DNA of 64,000 nucleotides from Calamus simplicifolius (taxonomy: Eukaryota > Streptophyta > Magnoliopsida > Arecales > Arecaceae): positions 237,835-301,834 of the forward strand of contig UESW01001599.1 of NCBI GenBank assembly GCA_900491605.1, written 5' to 3'. Every line of letters starts with the position of its first letter. The first letter of the stretch is position 1. The translations under genes and the position numbers were made by a program. Under the pieces are notes generated by a model. The model made no database searches. It was not told the origin of the DNA and saw only the letters and a program-made list of their open reading frames with translations. Shown here piece after piece: positions 23,595-36,300 of the stretch.

Positions 23595-24227
23595 TCAGCG
23601 GGCTGGGCGACAGATGGTAGCAAGGCGAAGTGGGCTTTGCTCCCCCTTCATTTCTCCGATCCCTTCATTGGTGGGGAACCTTACCAATAATCTCTTAGTG
23701 GAGATCACGGCATCCAGCAGATTCAGCCCCGGTCTTCCCAAGATGGCGTTATAAGCCAGCGGGACCCGGACCACCAAGAAGTTTATGACCACGGTGCTCT
23801 GACATGGAGGAGTTCCAGCCGTGACCGGGAGAGCGAATTCGCCTTCGACGTTCACTGAGTCTCCCGTGAAGCCCATTAGCGGTGTGGCAACGGGCCGAAG
23901 TAAAGACCTTGATAAGTTCATCCGAACAAAAGCCTCATAACTCAAGACATCCACAGAGCTCCCACTATCAATTAAAATTCTTTTTACAGGGTGTTTAGCT
24001 ATAGTCATGGACACCACGACGCTGTCGTCATGTTTATTAACTACCCCGTCTAGATCCTTTCCGAAGAAAGGTATTACAGAGTCTATTCCCTCTCGCGGCC
24101 TCTTCGAACCACCTTCCGCTCCCCAAGAGATCATAGCTATGGTCTTTTCAGTTGGGGTATTATCCACGCCAGCCGGACGACTCGGGGGCACCGGGGGCCC
24201 GATGCGGGAGATTTCCACGTCGAACAA
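23595..24227 (-). pseudogene. Aspartic protease region of element A
   Basis: The open stretch includes VKRILIDSGSSVDVLSYEAF, a retroviral-type aspartic protease active site (DSG), then NAILGRPGLN, the usual second conserved patch of Tat proteases. It matures the gag-pol polyprotein. It follows the zinc-knuckle end of gag in element order. This segment itself is open for 210 codons, but flanking frames are broken. Confidence 0.85.
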
Positions 24228-25656
24228 ACTTGCCCAGGTGACCTTGCTGAACCAGCTCCTCGATGGCCTTTTTTAGGTGGCGGCAGTCTTCGGTGTCGTG
24301 GCCGTAGTCCCGGTGGTACCGGCAGTAAAACTCCTTGTTGCGGGGGCCCCCGGACTTCAAGGGAGCCGGACGCTTGAAATATGGTTCCTCCTCGATCTCC
24401 AGTAGGATGTGAGAGATGGGAGCCATGAGGGGAGTGAACTGCTCTTTAGGAATCAGCGCCTGTGGCCGGCGATCTGAGCGTCGTGGAGGCTCGGGCTTCC
24501 GAGGTTGTGCACCAGCGCGGTCAGAAGGCGGTGGTTTATTACCGGGGTTCTTGTCAACTTCTCTCCTGGAAGAATCTGCTTCGTCAGCTCGGATGTACTT
24601 CTGTGCCCTGGCTCAGAAGCTCGGCGTAGGAGCGCGGAGGCTTCTTATCCAGGGAGTAAGCGAATCTGGACGGGCGAAGTCCTCTCTTCAGGGCCAAGGT
24701 GGCGACGGAGTCTTCCAGGTTGTACACCTTCCAGCGCTGCTTCCTTAAATCGAGCGACGAAATCCTTTAAGGTCTCGCCACTCTTCTGCTGGACAGCAAA
24801 GAGGCTATCGGCAACTCGTGGGATCTTTCGACAGGCATCAAAATGAGCCAGGAAGGATCGCTCAAGTTGCCGAAACGAGTTGATGCTGCGTGGGGGCAGA
24901 CGGGAGTACCACGCGCGTGCCGCCTTACGGAGCGTGGCCGGGAAGGCGACGCATAACAAGGAATCCGTCGCTCCCTGGACCTGCATGAGGACTTTGTAGC
25001 TTTCCAGATGGTCCAGGGGGTCCGTCGTTCCATCATATGGATCCAATTGAGGGAGACGGAACCGGGGGGGACCGGTTCCTCCATGATATGGCGAGAAAGC
25101 GGGGGCGACGCTCATACTCCGCGCGTAAGGATCGGCGATCCGACGGCTGAGCTCGTCCAACCGCCGATGGTACTCGTCAAGCCTTTGCTCAGCCCGACGG
25201 GTGGTTTTCCGGGGAGTGTTACCTCGGGATGAGTCGGAAGAAGAAGATCGCCGGCGCAAAGAACGTGCCCGCTTGGACTCCTTTTCTTCCGGTCGGTGGT
25301 GGGAACGACCGGAGCGACGGGAGGGAGACCGTCGTCGCTTCGAGGTCCCTTGGTGATGAGGTTCGGGGGGTGAGCGGTGAGAGACCTCAGGCGGGGTCCC
25401 TCCTTGGTGAGACTGGACTGTTCCTCGCACCCCTTCGTCCAGCACAGGGGGTTGAGTTACAGCAGCCAAATAACGCTCTTGCAGCCCCCGGACCATCGTC
25501 GTCAGATCCTGGACCTGATGGGCTAGACATCAAGCCGGTCGGGTTGGCTTGTCGGTGCAAGGGGGGAGCATGGAGATTGGCCTCCGAATGCTCAGCTCGC
25601 GGGATGCGCCCGGCTGCCTGGCTGGAGGAGGCCTCTTGTGCTCGCGTAGTCACCAT
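24160..25656 (-). pseudogene. gag of element A
   Basis: Start MVTTRAQEASSSQAAG at 25656, just after the primer-binding region. The capsid-like core lies around 24760-25090 (LDPYDGTTDPLDHLESYK, CVAFPATLRKAARAWYSRL, LERSFLAHFDACRK). A zinc-knuckle-like YCRYHRDYGHDTEDCRHLK lies at about 24275-24340. Packaging and particle formation are the family role. Frames change at least twice (near 25390 and 24700), so no intact product is made. Confidence 0.85.
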
Positions 25657-25710
25657 CGCTTCCTTTGCAAAATCGGAGGGGTTCCAGGGAGAATTTTTGA
25701 CCTGGTGCCC

Positions 25711-25729
25711 CCCTTCCTGGCGCGCCAAT
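25711..25729 (-). other. Primer-binding-like site of element A
   Basis: Minus strand ATTGGCGCGCCAGGAAGGG, one base after the LTR end. Element B has ATTGGCGCGCCAGGTAAGG in the same position. It is not the common initiator-Met tRNA site; the matching tRNA was not determined. Confidence 0.7.
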
Positions 25730-25730
25730 C

Positions 25731-26872
25731 TGTTGCGGCCGAATCACGTATGATGAACGTCGGGCAGGCTAGGATCGCCGTGTGCGCAGAGAGGCCGCCG
25801 TCTTCCTCCGGAGCCTGCAAAAAGTCCCGGACCGGTGGTTCCGGCGGGGACCCTCCGACGCCCAAGTTAGTGAGTCGTCGAACAGGATATGATTTTTGTA
25901 GAATGTTCTAGAGGAGTTTTCGAGAGAGTCCCCTTGCATGGAGCTCGGGTCCTCTTTTTATACTTGTTGGGGATCCCGTTTACCTCGGTCTGTTGGAACC
26001 GTCGAATCCGTCCTGTTGTGATGTTTCATCGAACGGCAAGTCGTTGGACTGTTGCTGGATAAGGGCCGCTTATAGCGGTAACTGCCTATCAGGCTAACAC
26101 TTGCCCGTGATTTTGGTGAGCGAGGTGCTTAGATCACGGGGGCTGTACGAGATTACATTGTGTATGTGAGAGACTACGGGCTGACGCTGGGGAGGCCGAC
26201 ACCGAAGGCCGAAGCCATTGCAGGAGGCCGGAGTCAGAGTTCCTGCACAGGATGTCGGCGCTGAGGGCCGACGCTGGGGGCCGGCACTAGAGGCCGATGT
26301 GGACGTCTATTTTTAGCGTGTAACTTTGATGCCGACGCTGGGTGCCGGTCTTTGGCGCTGTTTGCTGGAGGCCAATACTGGAGACCGACGCTTGAGGCCG
26401 ACGTTGGAGACCTGACGCTGGAGGTCGTCGATGGAGACCGACGCTGGAGGCCGGCGCTGGAGGCCGGCGCTGGAGACCAACGCTGAAGACCGACGCTGGA
26501 GGCCGACGCTGGAGACCTAACGATGGAGGCCGGCACTGGAGACCGGTACTGGAGGCCGTCGATGGAGACCGACGCTGGAGGCCGGCGCTGGAGGTCGACA
26601 CTGGAGATCGACGCTGGAGACCGACGCTGGAGGCCGATGCTGGAGGCCGGCACTGAAGGCCGACGCCGAAGGCCGGCGCTGGTGGCCGGCATTGCTGGAG
26701 ATACACTGGAGACCGACGCTGAAGGCCGGCGCTGGAGGCTGACGCTGGAGACCTGACGCTGGAGGCCGGCACTGGAGGCCGATACTGAAGGCCTTGGGTT
26801 TGTTGTCACATCATTATTTTCGAAAATCACGCAGAAAATAATACCATCCCGGGAAAATGGCCAGCCGTATCA
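25731..26872 (-). repeat. 5' LTR of element A
   Basis: About 1142 bp, begins TGATACGGCTGG at 26872 and ends CCGCAACA at 25731 on the minus strand. Carries a 13-bp minisatellite at about 26365-26790. The end half is recognisably similar to the LTR of element B (for example the GAGGGTCC and GGGACTT stretches). Confidence 0.85.
25956..25962 (-). promoter_or_regulatory. TATA box in 5' LTR of element A
   Basis: TATAAAA followed by GAGG on the minus strand, downstream of the minisatellite, at the position expected for the start of retroelement transcription towards gag. Confidence 0.6.
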
Positions 26873-27081
26873 CTTTTCTTAATCTAGCTGCATCGCACAA
26901 TTTTCAAAGAACAAAATCAAGGGATTGATTTAAGTAATTCAATTCCGCTCATGCTGACCGATAAGTGTTAGTTTTAATTTTTTTTTTGATATAATAATTA
27001 GCTGGTTTAATTCAGGAGAGGAAAAAAATAAAAACGCAATCTCAATTGGAAAAAGCTTTACCTTACCATGCCCTTTTCTTT

Positions 27082-27122
<41 letters not shown>

Positions 27123-27339
27123 TAGGCAAGACTTAGTTTAGTCCATCGCCGCCGATGAAGCAATGTATAAAGATTCGTGTACGGGGTCCACGGCGTACTA
27201 TTGCGTCGTTACTTTCGACGCTTGAGACGCCAAGGTGTGCCACGTGTAAACCAAACCAAAAGCTCCTGATGGTTGTAGGACACCAAGGCGTGCCACGTGT
27301 AACAGCAAAAAAGCTCCCCCCCCCCCCTTTTCTCTTACT
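26873..27339 (+). promoter_or_regulatory. Upstream region of the RBM42-like gene with duplicated G-box
   Basis: AT-rich to 27120 with a long T run (27088-27116), then GC-richer. A 23-bp segment with a CACGTGTAA G-box/ABRE-type core occurs twice in the same direction (27227-27249 and 27280-27302, two mismatches, 53 bp apart). A TATAAAG lies at 27166-27172, upstream of the G-boxes, so it may not be the working TATA box. The region begins at the end of element A's LTR. Confidence 0.5.
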
Positions 27340-30300
27340 TTGAATTCTGTCGAACCCCCTTCGAAACCAATCCTTTGCGGAAATCCCATCCAAACCCCAG
27401 GTCGTCTCCTTCTTCCATCGCGTCGACGCGAAATCCTGTGGCCAAATCCCTTTCTCCTTCTCTCGAATCCGACCGCATCCCCAGCTCCATCTTCAGAACG
27501 CCTACGGGATGGTCCAGCAGCCGGTCGATCTGCATTGCGCCGCGGCCGTCAGCCTCTCCCGGCGGTGCCGCCGCCGCCCGTTGCTCCGGTCTACCCTGCC
27601 GTGTATACCTTTCCCTCATACCAACAGGCATGGTTCTCCTCCCCCTTCACCCTTTTTGAAGGATTTCTTGATCTTTAATTCTTTATTTCTTTATGGATTG
27701 ATGATCACATATGGCAAATGGTCTGTGATATGGTTGATCATCTTCTCTGGCGGTGTCATAACATCGTGTGTAATTTTTGGAATCAAATGATGTGATAGCT
27801 CATTTTCGGGATGTTGGAATTCTTGTCCCCATCCTTGGCTTCGGCCTCCAGCTTTGGCTTCTAGCTCGACCTTTGGCTCAGGCCTCCAGCATCGGCTCCG
27901 GCCTCCGACTCCGGCCTTAGCTTCAGCCTCCAGCGTCGGCTCCGGCCTCTGGCTTCGGCCTTCGGCATCGGCTTCGGAATACGGCTTCGGCCTTTAACTT
28001 CGGCTTCGGCCTTTGGCTCCGGCATACGACTCCGGCCTCTAGCTCCGGCCTTTGGCTTCGGCCTCCAGCGTCGGCTTCGGCATACGATTTCGGCCTCTAG
28101 CTCCGGCCTTTGGCTTTGGCCTCTAGTTCCAGCTTCGGTATTTGGCCTCGGCCTCCAGCTTCGGCTCTGATCCTAACTTGGTGCCATATTTTCTAAGTAC
28201 ACTAAAGTCCATCTCAGGTATTGAATCCCGAGCTTCGAGACATCCATTACCGTGTATCTCGCTCACTGAAATCACGGGCAGGTACTAGCACGCCCCGCAG
28301 TTACCGACATACACGACGTCCATTTAGCAACGGCTCACCCACTTGCCGTTCGCGGAAGCCGATCCTAACAAGAAGATTCGACGATTTGAAACGGAACGGA
28401 AAAAAAGGAACCCCCTAGATAGGTATAAAGAGAGGGCCTCGAGCTTAGCCCAGGGGAGCCTCTTCTTCTCTGAGAAAAATCTACACACAACACATTCCTG
28501 ATCGACAAGCTCACTGACTTGAGCGTCGAAGGGTCCTCGCCGGAGTCACCGGCCCAGGGACTTCTTGCAGGTTTTCGGAGGAAGAAGACAATCTTTCCAC
28601 CCCATTTGGAGGCCCCCGAAGATCTCAGCACGCCCAACGCTCATCACAAGTGACTTGGCAGCATCAGATTGGCGCGCCAGGTAAGGAGACACGCACATAT
28701 AGAAGGCGAAAGTTCTTCCTGTGACCCCACTGATTTCTGCAAGGAAGACAATGGTGACAATGCGAGCTCAGGAAGCTTCCACCAGCCATGCCGCGGAATG
28801 CCTTTCGCGGGCTGAGCAATCGGAGGCCAACCTCCATGCTCCGCCCCCTGCACAGATGAACCAGTCTGATCGGCTTGAGGTTCTAGCTCATCAGGTACAG
28901 GACCTGATGACGGTGGTGCGGGGATGCAGGAACACTGCTTTGCCGCTGCACCTCAGCCCCCCCGCCGCGTAAGAGGGGCGTGGAGCAATTCAATCTCATC
29001 AAGGCGGGACTCCACCTAAGACCTCCCATCACTCGCCTCCTAAACCTCGTCGCTGGGAGGCTTCAAAGCGATGGCGGTCTCTCTCCCATCATTCTGATCA
29101 TTCCCACCGACGGTCGGGTGAGAAGGGGCCAAGACGGGTATACTCCTTACACTGGCGGTCTTCACCGGCTTCATCTTCTAACTCCTCTAAAGACGACACC
29201 AACAGGAAGATCACTCATCGGGCCGAACAACGGCTCGATGAGTATCATCAACGGTTGAAGGAGCTTAGTCGCCGGATCGCTAACCCTTACGCGACGGACT
29301 ACGATCACCGTCCCCCGCTCTCCCGCCGCATCATGGAGGAACCGGTCCTGTCTCATTTCCGTCTCCCTTAGTTAGACCCATATAACTGCACGACGGACCC
29401 TTTGGACCACCTGAAGAGCTACAAGGTTCTCATGCAGGTCCAGAGAGCGACGAACTCCCTCCTATGTGTCATCTTTCCTGCCACCCTTCGTAAGGTGGCG
29501 CGTGGATGGTATTCTCGCCTGTCATCGCAGCATCAATTCCTTCCGATAGCTCGAGCGATCTTTCCTGGCCTACTTTGATGCGTGCCGGAAGATCCCACGA
29601 GTGGCCGATAGCTTATTCGTTGTTCAGCAAAGGAGTGGCGAGACCCTGAAGGACTTCATCGCTCGGTTCAAGGAGGCGGCACTGGAGGTGTATAATTTGA
29701 ATGATTTTGTAGCCACTTTGGCGTTAAAGCGAGGACTTCATCCTTCTAGGTTCGCCTATTTCCTGGATAAAAAGCCTCTTAGCTCTTATGCCGAGCTTCT
29801 AAGCCGAGCGCAGAAGTACATTTGCGCCGACGAGGCGGACTCTTCCAGGAGGAAAGCTGATAAGAGTTCCAGCAAGAAACCGGCATCCACGGAGCCTACC
29901 AAAGCACGGTCCCGGAAGCCTGAGCCTTCCCACCGCTCAGACCACCGGCCTCATACGCTTGTTCCCAAGGAGCAGTTCACCCCCCTCTTGGCTTCGATAT
30001 CTCACATTCTACTAGAAATCGAGGAAGAGCCTTACTTTCGATGTCCACCTCCCATGAAGTCAGGGACCCTCCGTAGCAAGGAGCTTTACTGCCGGTATCA
30101 CCGAGACAACGGCCATGACACTGAGGACTGCCGCCATTTGAAGAAGGCTATTGAAGAGCTTGTCCAGTAGGGTTACTTGGGCAAGTTCGTTCGAAGGGGA
30201 AACCTTCCTGTTCCGGGTTCATCGGCGCCTCCGGCGCCTCCGACAGGCATCGACAACACCCCTACGGAGAAGACCATAGCTATGATTTCTTGGGGGGCAG

Positions 30301-33300
30301 GTGGCAGCTCAAAAAGACGGTGAGAGGGGGTAGACTCTGTAATTCCTTTCTTTGGGAAGGACTTAGATGGGGTAGTTAATAAGCATGACGACAGCGTCGT
30401 CGTGTCCATGACCATAGCCAAACACCCTGTAAAAAGAATTTTAGTGGATAGTGGAAGTTCTGTGGATGTTTTGAGCTACGAGGCCTTTGTTCGGATGAAC
30501 CTATCAAATTCCTCCCTTCGACCCGTCGCCATGCCTTTAATGGGCTTTATTGGGGACTCTGTGAGCGTTGAAGGGGAGATCGCCCTCCCTGTCACGGCTG
30601 GGACTCCTCTGCGTCAAAGTACGGTAGTCATAAATTTCCTAGTGGTCCGGGTTCCATTGGCTTACAACGCTATCCTGGGAAGGCCGGGTTTGAATTTGTT
30701 GGATGCCATCATCTCCATCAAGAGATTATTGGTGATGTTTCCCACCGACGAAGGGGTCGGAGAAATGAAGGGAGAGCAAAGCCCGCCACCGCTTTGCTGC
30801 CACTTATCTCCCAGTCCACTGGAGGCGACATCGGCAATAGCCTCTGAGCCACTTGATCCCCGAGAGCTGAGAAGGAGAGGAGAGCCAGCCGAGCACCTCC
30901 TGACCTTCCCCTTGGGGGAGGACCCGACAAGGACCATCCAGGTTGGAGAGCTGCTTCCGGAAGAGGCGCGCGATCGACTCCTTACCTTCCTGCGTGCCAA
31001 CACTGACATTTTGCATGGTCGTCATCAGACATGCCAGGCGTCCCTGAGGAGGTAATCACCCATCGGCTCAACCTCAGGCCAGAGTGTCGGCCGGTTCCAA
31101 GAAAAGGAGCTTTGCTCCAAACAGACAAAAAGCTATTGATGAGCAAGTCCGTAAGCTGGTGGCTGCGGGCCACATTCGGGAAGTTCATTACCCTGAATGA
31201 TTGGCCAACGTAGTGATGGTCCGTAAGACTAATGAAAGCTGGAGGATATGCGTAGACTTCACCGACTACAACAAAGCATGCCCCAAGGACAGCTTCCCTT
31301 TGCCTCGAATCGATCAACTGGTGGACGCTACATCCGGCATGAGACCCTTAGTTTCATGGATGCCTTCTCCGGGTATAACCAAATCAAGATGAACCCAGTG
31401 GATGAAGAGGCTACCTCCTTCATAACTGAGAAGGGGTTGTACCACTACAAGGTAATACCATTCGGGCTAAAGAACACGGGGGCCACTTACCAAAGGATAA
31501 TGAACAAAGTTTTTGAAGACCAGATAGGACGCAATATGGAGGTGTACGTGGATGACATACTGACAAAAAGTATCCACGCCACCAGCCATATCGCCGACCT
31601 AACGGAGACCTTCGATAACCTTCGCCGATACCAGATGAGGCTGAACCCACGCAAATGTGCCTTTGGGGTGACAGCCGGAAAGTTCTTGGGTTTCATGGTA
31701 ACACGGCGAGGAATCGAGGCGAACCTTGATAAAGTTCAAGCCATCTTGGACATAAGGTCTCCGACCAACAAGAAGGAAGTGCAGTGCCTGACGGAAAGGG
31801 TGGCGGCCTTGAGTCGTTTTCTGTCTAAGTCCGCTGAGAGGTGCCTGCCTTTCTTCAAGGCGCTCTGCAGGGCCAATGGATTCGAATAGACGAAAGAGTG
31901 TCAGAAGGCCTTCGAGGGGCTGAAGGAATTCCTATCCACCCCGCCACTGCTGTCCAAGCCAACGGGTGGAGAAGAACTCCTTCTATACCTTGCGACTTCT
32001 TCCGAAGCCGTTAGTTCCATGCTGGTCTGCATGGACACCAACGGCATGCAAAAGCCAGTGTATTACACTAGCAAGGTGCTCCACGATGCGAAGACCATGT
32101 ACTCAAAAATTGAAAGATTATCTTCGTGTTGATCGTGTCTGCCCAGCGCCTCCGACCATATTTTCAAGCCCATCCGATCGTAGCGATCACGGACCAACCT
32201 CTCAAGACGATTCTCGCTCGCCCGGACACTTCGGGCCGATTGGCGAAGTGGGCGCTCAAGCTGGGGAATTTGATCTATCTTTCCGCCCTCGGTTAGCCAT
32301 AAAATCCCAGGTCCTGGCAGATTTTTTGGTCGAGTGTACCTAGGGCAAGGAGCAACCCGAAGAGGCCCTGCAAACCCCTCAATTTCTGGAGCCGGAGATG
32401 ATGAATGGATCCTTCATGTGGACGAGGCATCAAATTCTCAAGGGAGCGGAGCGGGCCTCATCCTGGCTAACTCGGACGGAGTTGTAACCGAGTGTGCACT
32501 CTGCTTTCTCTTTCCAGCCATCAATAATCAGGCAGAGTATGAAGCCCTACTATCTGGGATAAGATTAGCCCAAGAGCTCGGGGTAAAGCGCCTTAGAGCG
32601 TTCACTGACTCCCAGCTGGTCACTGGCCAAATCATAGGGGAGTATGAAGCGAGGGATCCTATCATGTCCCGCTACTTGAGTATGGTGCAGTCGCAAGCTT
32701 CTCTCTTAACTTATTTTAATGTTAGCTATATTCCTCGAGGGAAAATGCTAGAGCAGACGCCTTGTCCCATCTTGCCACCTCAGCCGATGGGATGTTGGGA
32801 AGAGCTTATATAGAACCTGGAAGCCCCAAGTATTGAAGTAACGAGAGAAGCCCTACCAGTTGAGCAGGAGCCTTCCTGGATGGACGCTTATATCCAGTAC
32901 CTTACCAACGGTACCCTCCCTGAAGACCCGGCCGAGGCCAGGCAACTCAAAAGACGGACCCCAAAGTTTTTTATAATGGAAGGAAAATTCTATCGAAGGT
33001 CATTCTCATACCCAGTTCTCAGGTGCGTTGGCCCCACAGAAGCGGATTATATCCTGCGGGAGATACATGAAGGCATATGTGGAAGCCATCTGGGGTAGAG
33101 CTCTGGCGTACAAAGCCTTGCGGTAGGGATATTACTGGCTGACAATGAAGGAGGATGTGTCCGAGCTTGTCAAGAGGTGTGACAGTTGCCAATGCCATAC
33201 TAATATCCAACACCAACCGGCGTCCCAGCTGACCCCCTGACTGCACTTTGGCCCTTTGCCCAGTAGGGTATGGACATCCTGGGACCATTCCCTCCAGCCT

Positions 33301-36300
33301 CTGGACAACGCAAATTCTTATTAGTAGTCGTTGACCATTTCACCAAGTGGATCGAAGCTGAAGCACTCGCCAAGATCACCGAGGGCAAGGTAAGATCCTT
33401 CTTTTGGAAGTCTGTAGTGTGCCGGTTCGGGCTGCCACACACCCTCGTCACTGACAACGACCGACAGTTGACAATGCGGCCTTCCGGGAATTTTGCACTG
33501 GGCTGGGCATTCGTCAACGGTTCACCTCTGTGGGGCACCCCCAGACCAATGGCGCAGCCGAAGTGACCAATCGCATTATCCTCCAAGGGCTCAGGGCCCG
33601 GCTAGATGGCTATAAAGGACGGTGGATGGAAGAGCTCCCCAGTGTATTGTGGGCCTACCACACAATGCCACGAGCCCCATCGGGGAAACTCCTTTCAGCC
33701 TGGTTTTTGGGACCGAGGCCGTCATTCTGGTGGAGATAGGTGTTCCCAGCCCCCGAATAGAGTTATACCACGAAGAGGGCAACCCAAGCCAGCTGCTGGC
33801 CGATCTGGACCTAATGGAAGAATTGCGAGACCAAGCGCGACTCCGCATGGCGGCTTTCCATTAGCGAGCGGTCAGATACTACAATGCTCGAGTACGGTCC
33901 AAGACATTCCGCCCTAGAGACCTCATCTGCGACGAGCCGAAATATCAAAGCCGACGGAAAGAGGAAAGCTAGCACCAAAATGGGAAGGACCATATCGTAT
34001 CACGGAGGTGCTTCATCATGGGGCATACAAAGTTGAGGGGCTAGACGGAAAATCTCTCCCCCGCGCTTGGAACGCAGACAACCTACGTCGGTACTATCAG
34101 TAGTTTGCTGACTTCCTAAATTTGAACCTGCTTGCCAGAGTGCTATTCGAAGTACTCTCATTTCTATATTTTCGAATGATCTTACTTCTCACTTAAGCCC
34201 AGCTCCGCGTCGGCACCCAGAGCCCGGCTCCGCGTCGGCACCTCAAAGCCCAGCTCTGCGTCGGCACTTAAGCCCGGCTCCGTGTCAGCACTCAAAGCCC
34301 GGCTCCGCATCGGCACCTTAAGCCTGGCTCCGCGTCGGCACTCAAGGCAAGCCTGGCTCCGCATCGGCACCTTAAGTCCGGCTCTGCGTCGGTACTCAAA
34401 GCCCGGCTCCGTGTCGGCACCTTAAGCCCGGCTCTGCATCGGCACTCAAAGCTCGGCTCCGCGTCGGCACCTTAAGCCCGGCTCCGCGAGCCCGGCTCCG
34501 CGTCGGCACTCAGACAAGCCCGGCTCCGTGTCAGCACCTTAAGCCCGGCTCCACGTCAGCACTTAAGTTCGGCTCCGCATCGACACTCAAAGCCCGGCTC
34601 CGCGTCGGCACCTTAAGCCCGGCTCCGTGAGCCCGGCTCCGCGTCGGCACTCAAGATAAGCCCGGCTCTGTGTCGGCACCTTAAGCCCGGCTCCGCGTCG
34701 GCACTTAAGTCCGACTCCGCGTCGGCACTCAAAGCCCGGCTCTGCGTCGACACCTTAAGCCCGGCTCTGCGAGCTTAGCTCTCTGTCGGCACCTTAAGCC
34801 CGGCTCTGTATCGGCACTTAAGGTCTGGCTCCACGTCGGCACTTAAGGTCCGGCTCCGCGTCGGAACTCAAGGCTCGGCTCTGCGTCGGCATTCTATTCA
34901 ACATCGCATTGGCATTTAACGACTTCGCGTTGGCACGAGTGTGGCCCTACACTATCTATTGTTCTGACCTCCGTGTCAGCAACTAAGACTGATTCCACAT
35001 CAGTTCTCTAATTGATTTTCTAAAGTCCCTAAAAAAAATCGTGTTGTAATTTTTCGGCCAAAGGTTTTTGGTTCGCGTCAACTCACACACTAGCAAACCC
35101 AACTATGATCCAAGACATAAGCATTACGGATCAAAGATTCATTAATAGCCAAAGTTTACAAAATTGCCGATTTAAATCGGACTTAAAGCAATACAATGAA
35201 AATGAAGGAGACTAAGGTTCACTCGGAGCTAAGTTGTCATCTTCAGGGACTTCGTCTGGCTCCAACCCCTCAATCCCCTCGAGGCCGTAGAGCTTTTGGA
35301 TCTTTTCCTTGCAGTCCTGGAAGCGACCCTCGTATGTAAATGCCATCGACTCGGCCAATTCCTTGCTAAAGGCGCTAGACTTCCTGAAGTTCTCGACGGC
35401 CTCAGTGGCTCTCTTCTCCACCTCGGAGGCTTTCTGCTCGGCCTCCGCAACCTTCTTCTTGGCCTCCATAATCTTTTCTCGGCCTCGGCGGCTTTCTTTT
35501 CAGCTTCGATCACCGCCACCTGAAGGTCTGTAATCTTGGCATCAGACTGGCGAGCGATCTCCTCTGCATTCTCAGCTCTCTCTTCGGCCACACCTATTTC
35601 AATGGTAGCGGAGTGTAATCAGTTCTTCAACATGTATACTTCCGACTCCGTCACCCCAATTTTTCCTCTGACATCCTTTGTTTTTCTTCGGCCACCTGAG
35701 CATTATCCAGCTCGTTGGCCGCCTGACGCGGGCGATTTCCAGCGCCTCTTCTGCCTTCTCGGCTCTTAGCCGGTTGGCTTCAGCTTCGCCCTTTAGCGCT
35801 CGAGCAGTCTTTGCTCGGGTGTCCTCCAGAGCCATTTCCGCCCTCTCTGCCTTAGCCCGGAGTGCTCCCATCTCCTCCAATGATTGGTCGAGGGAGGCAT
35901 CGGCCTGGGCCCAAAGGTCCCTCATGGCGGTCATAGAATTAAAGGCCTGGGTAGAATATCTAGGTTAGACAAAGAAAACAATCTAAAAAGAAAGAAGAAA
36001 AAGTTAGAACAAGGCTTACCAGAGGTGTGCCACAGACGCCTCTCGGAAGAATTTGACCCTCCCTTGATGTCGGAGGAATCCCTGTAGCTCAGGCACGGAC
36101 ACCTGATCCAATGTTCGCTTGACCCAGCGACTATAGTTCACCAGGATTGATTGGAAGGAAGGATCGACACCGCTCCCCTCTGCTGACTTAGGGACCGTCT
36201 GTGAGGACTCCACCTCTAATTTGCTCCCTTCGGTGCCTCTACTGGTGGAGGACCCTCGGTTGTTGCTCCTTTGGGAGGTAGGGCAGCTTCGGGAGTCGGC

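Larger units (their letters stand above)
15074..26872 (-). mobile_element. Ty3/gypsy LTR retrotransposon, Tat lineage (element A), degenerate
   Basis: The LTRs (15074-16208 and 25731-26872) start TGATACGG and end CAACA when read on the minus strand. Between them, in element order, lie a primer-binding-like site, gag, protease, RT, RNase H, a second cellular-type RNase H and integrase on the minus strand, then a 51-bp minisatellite, then an extra ORF on the plus strand and a G-rich polypurine tract. The second RNase H plus the antisense extra ORF place it in the Tat (Ogre/RIRE2-like) group. Many frameshifts break gag-pol, so the copy is inactive. The right flank begins CTTTT; the left flank has been rearranged, so no target-site duplication can be checked. 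Confidence 0.9.

Noticed and set aside
27166..27172. TATAAAG as the certain TATA box of the RBM42-like gene
   Set aside because: It lies upstream of both G-boxes and about 240 bp before the presumed coding start; not convincing enough to list as its own feature.
34195..34905. CRISPR-like array of ~25-bp repeats
   Set aside because: No unique spacers or cas genes; it is a plant retroelement minisatellite.
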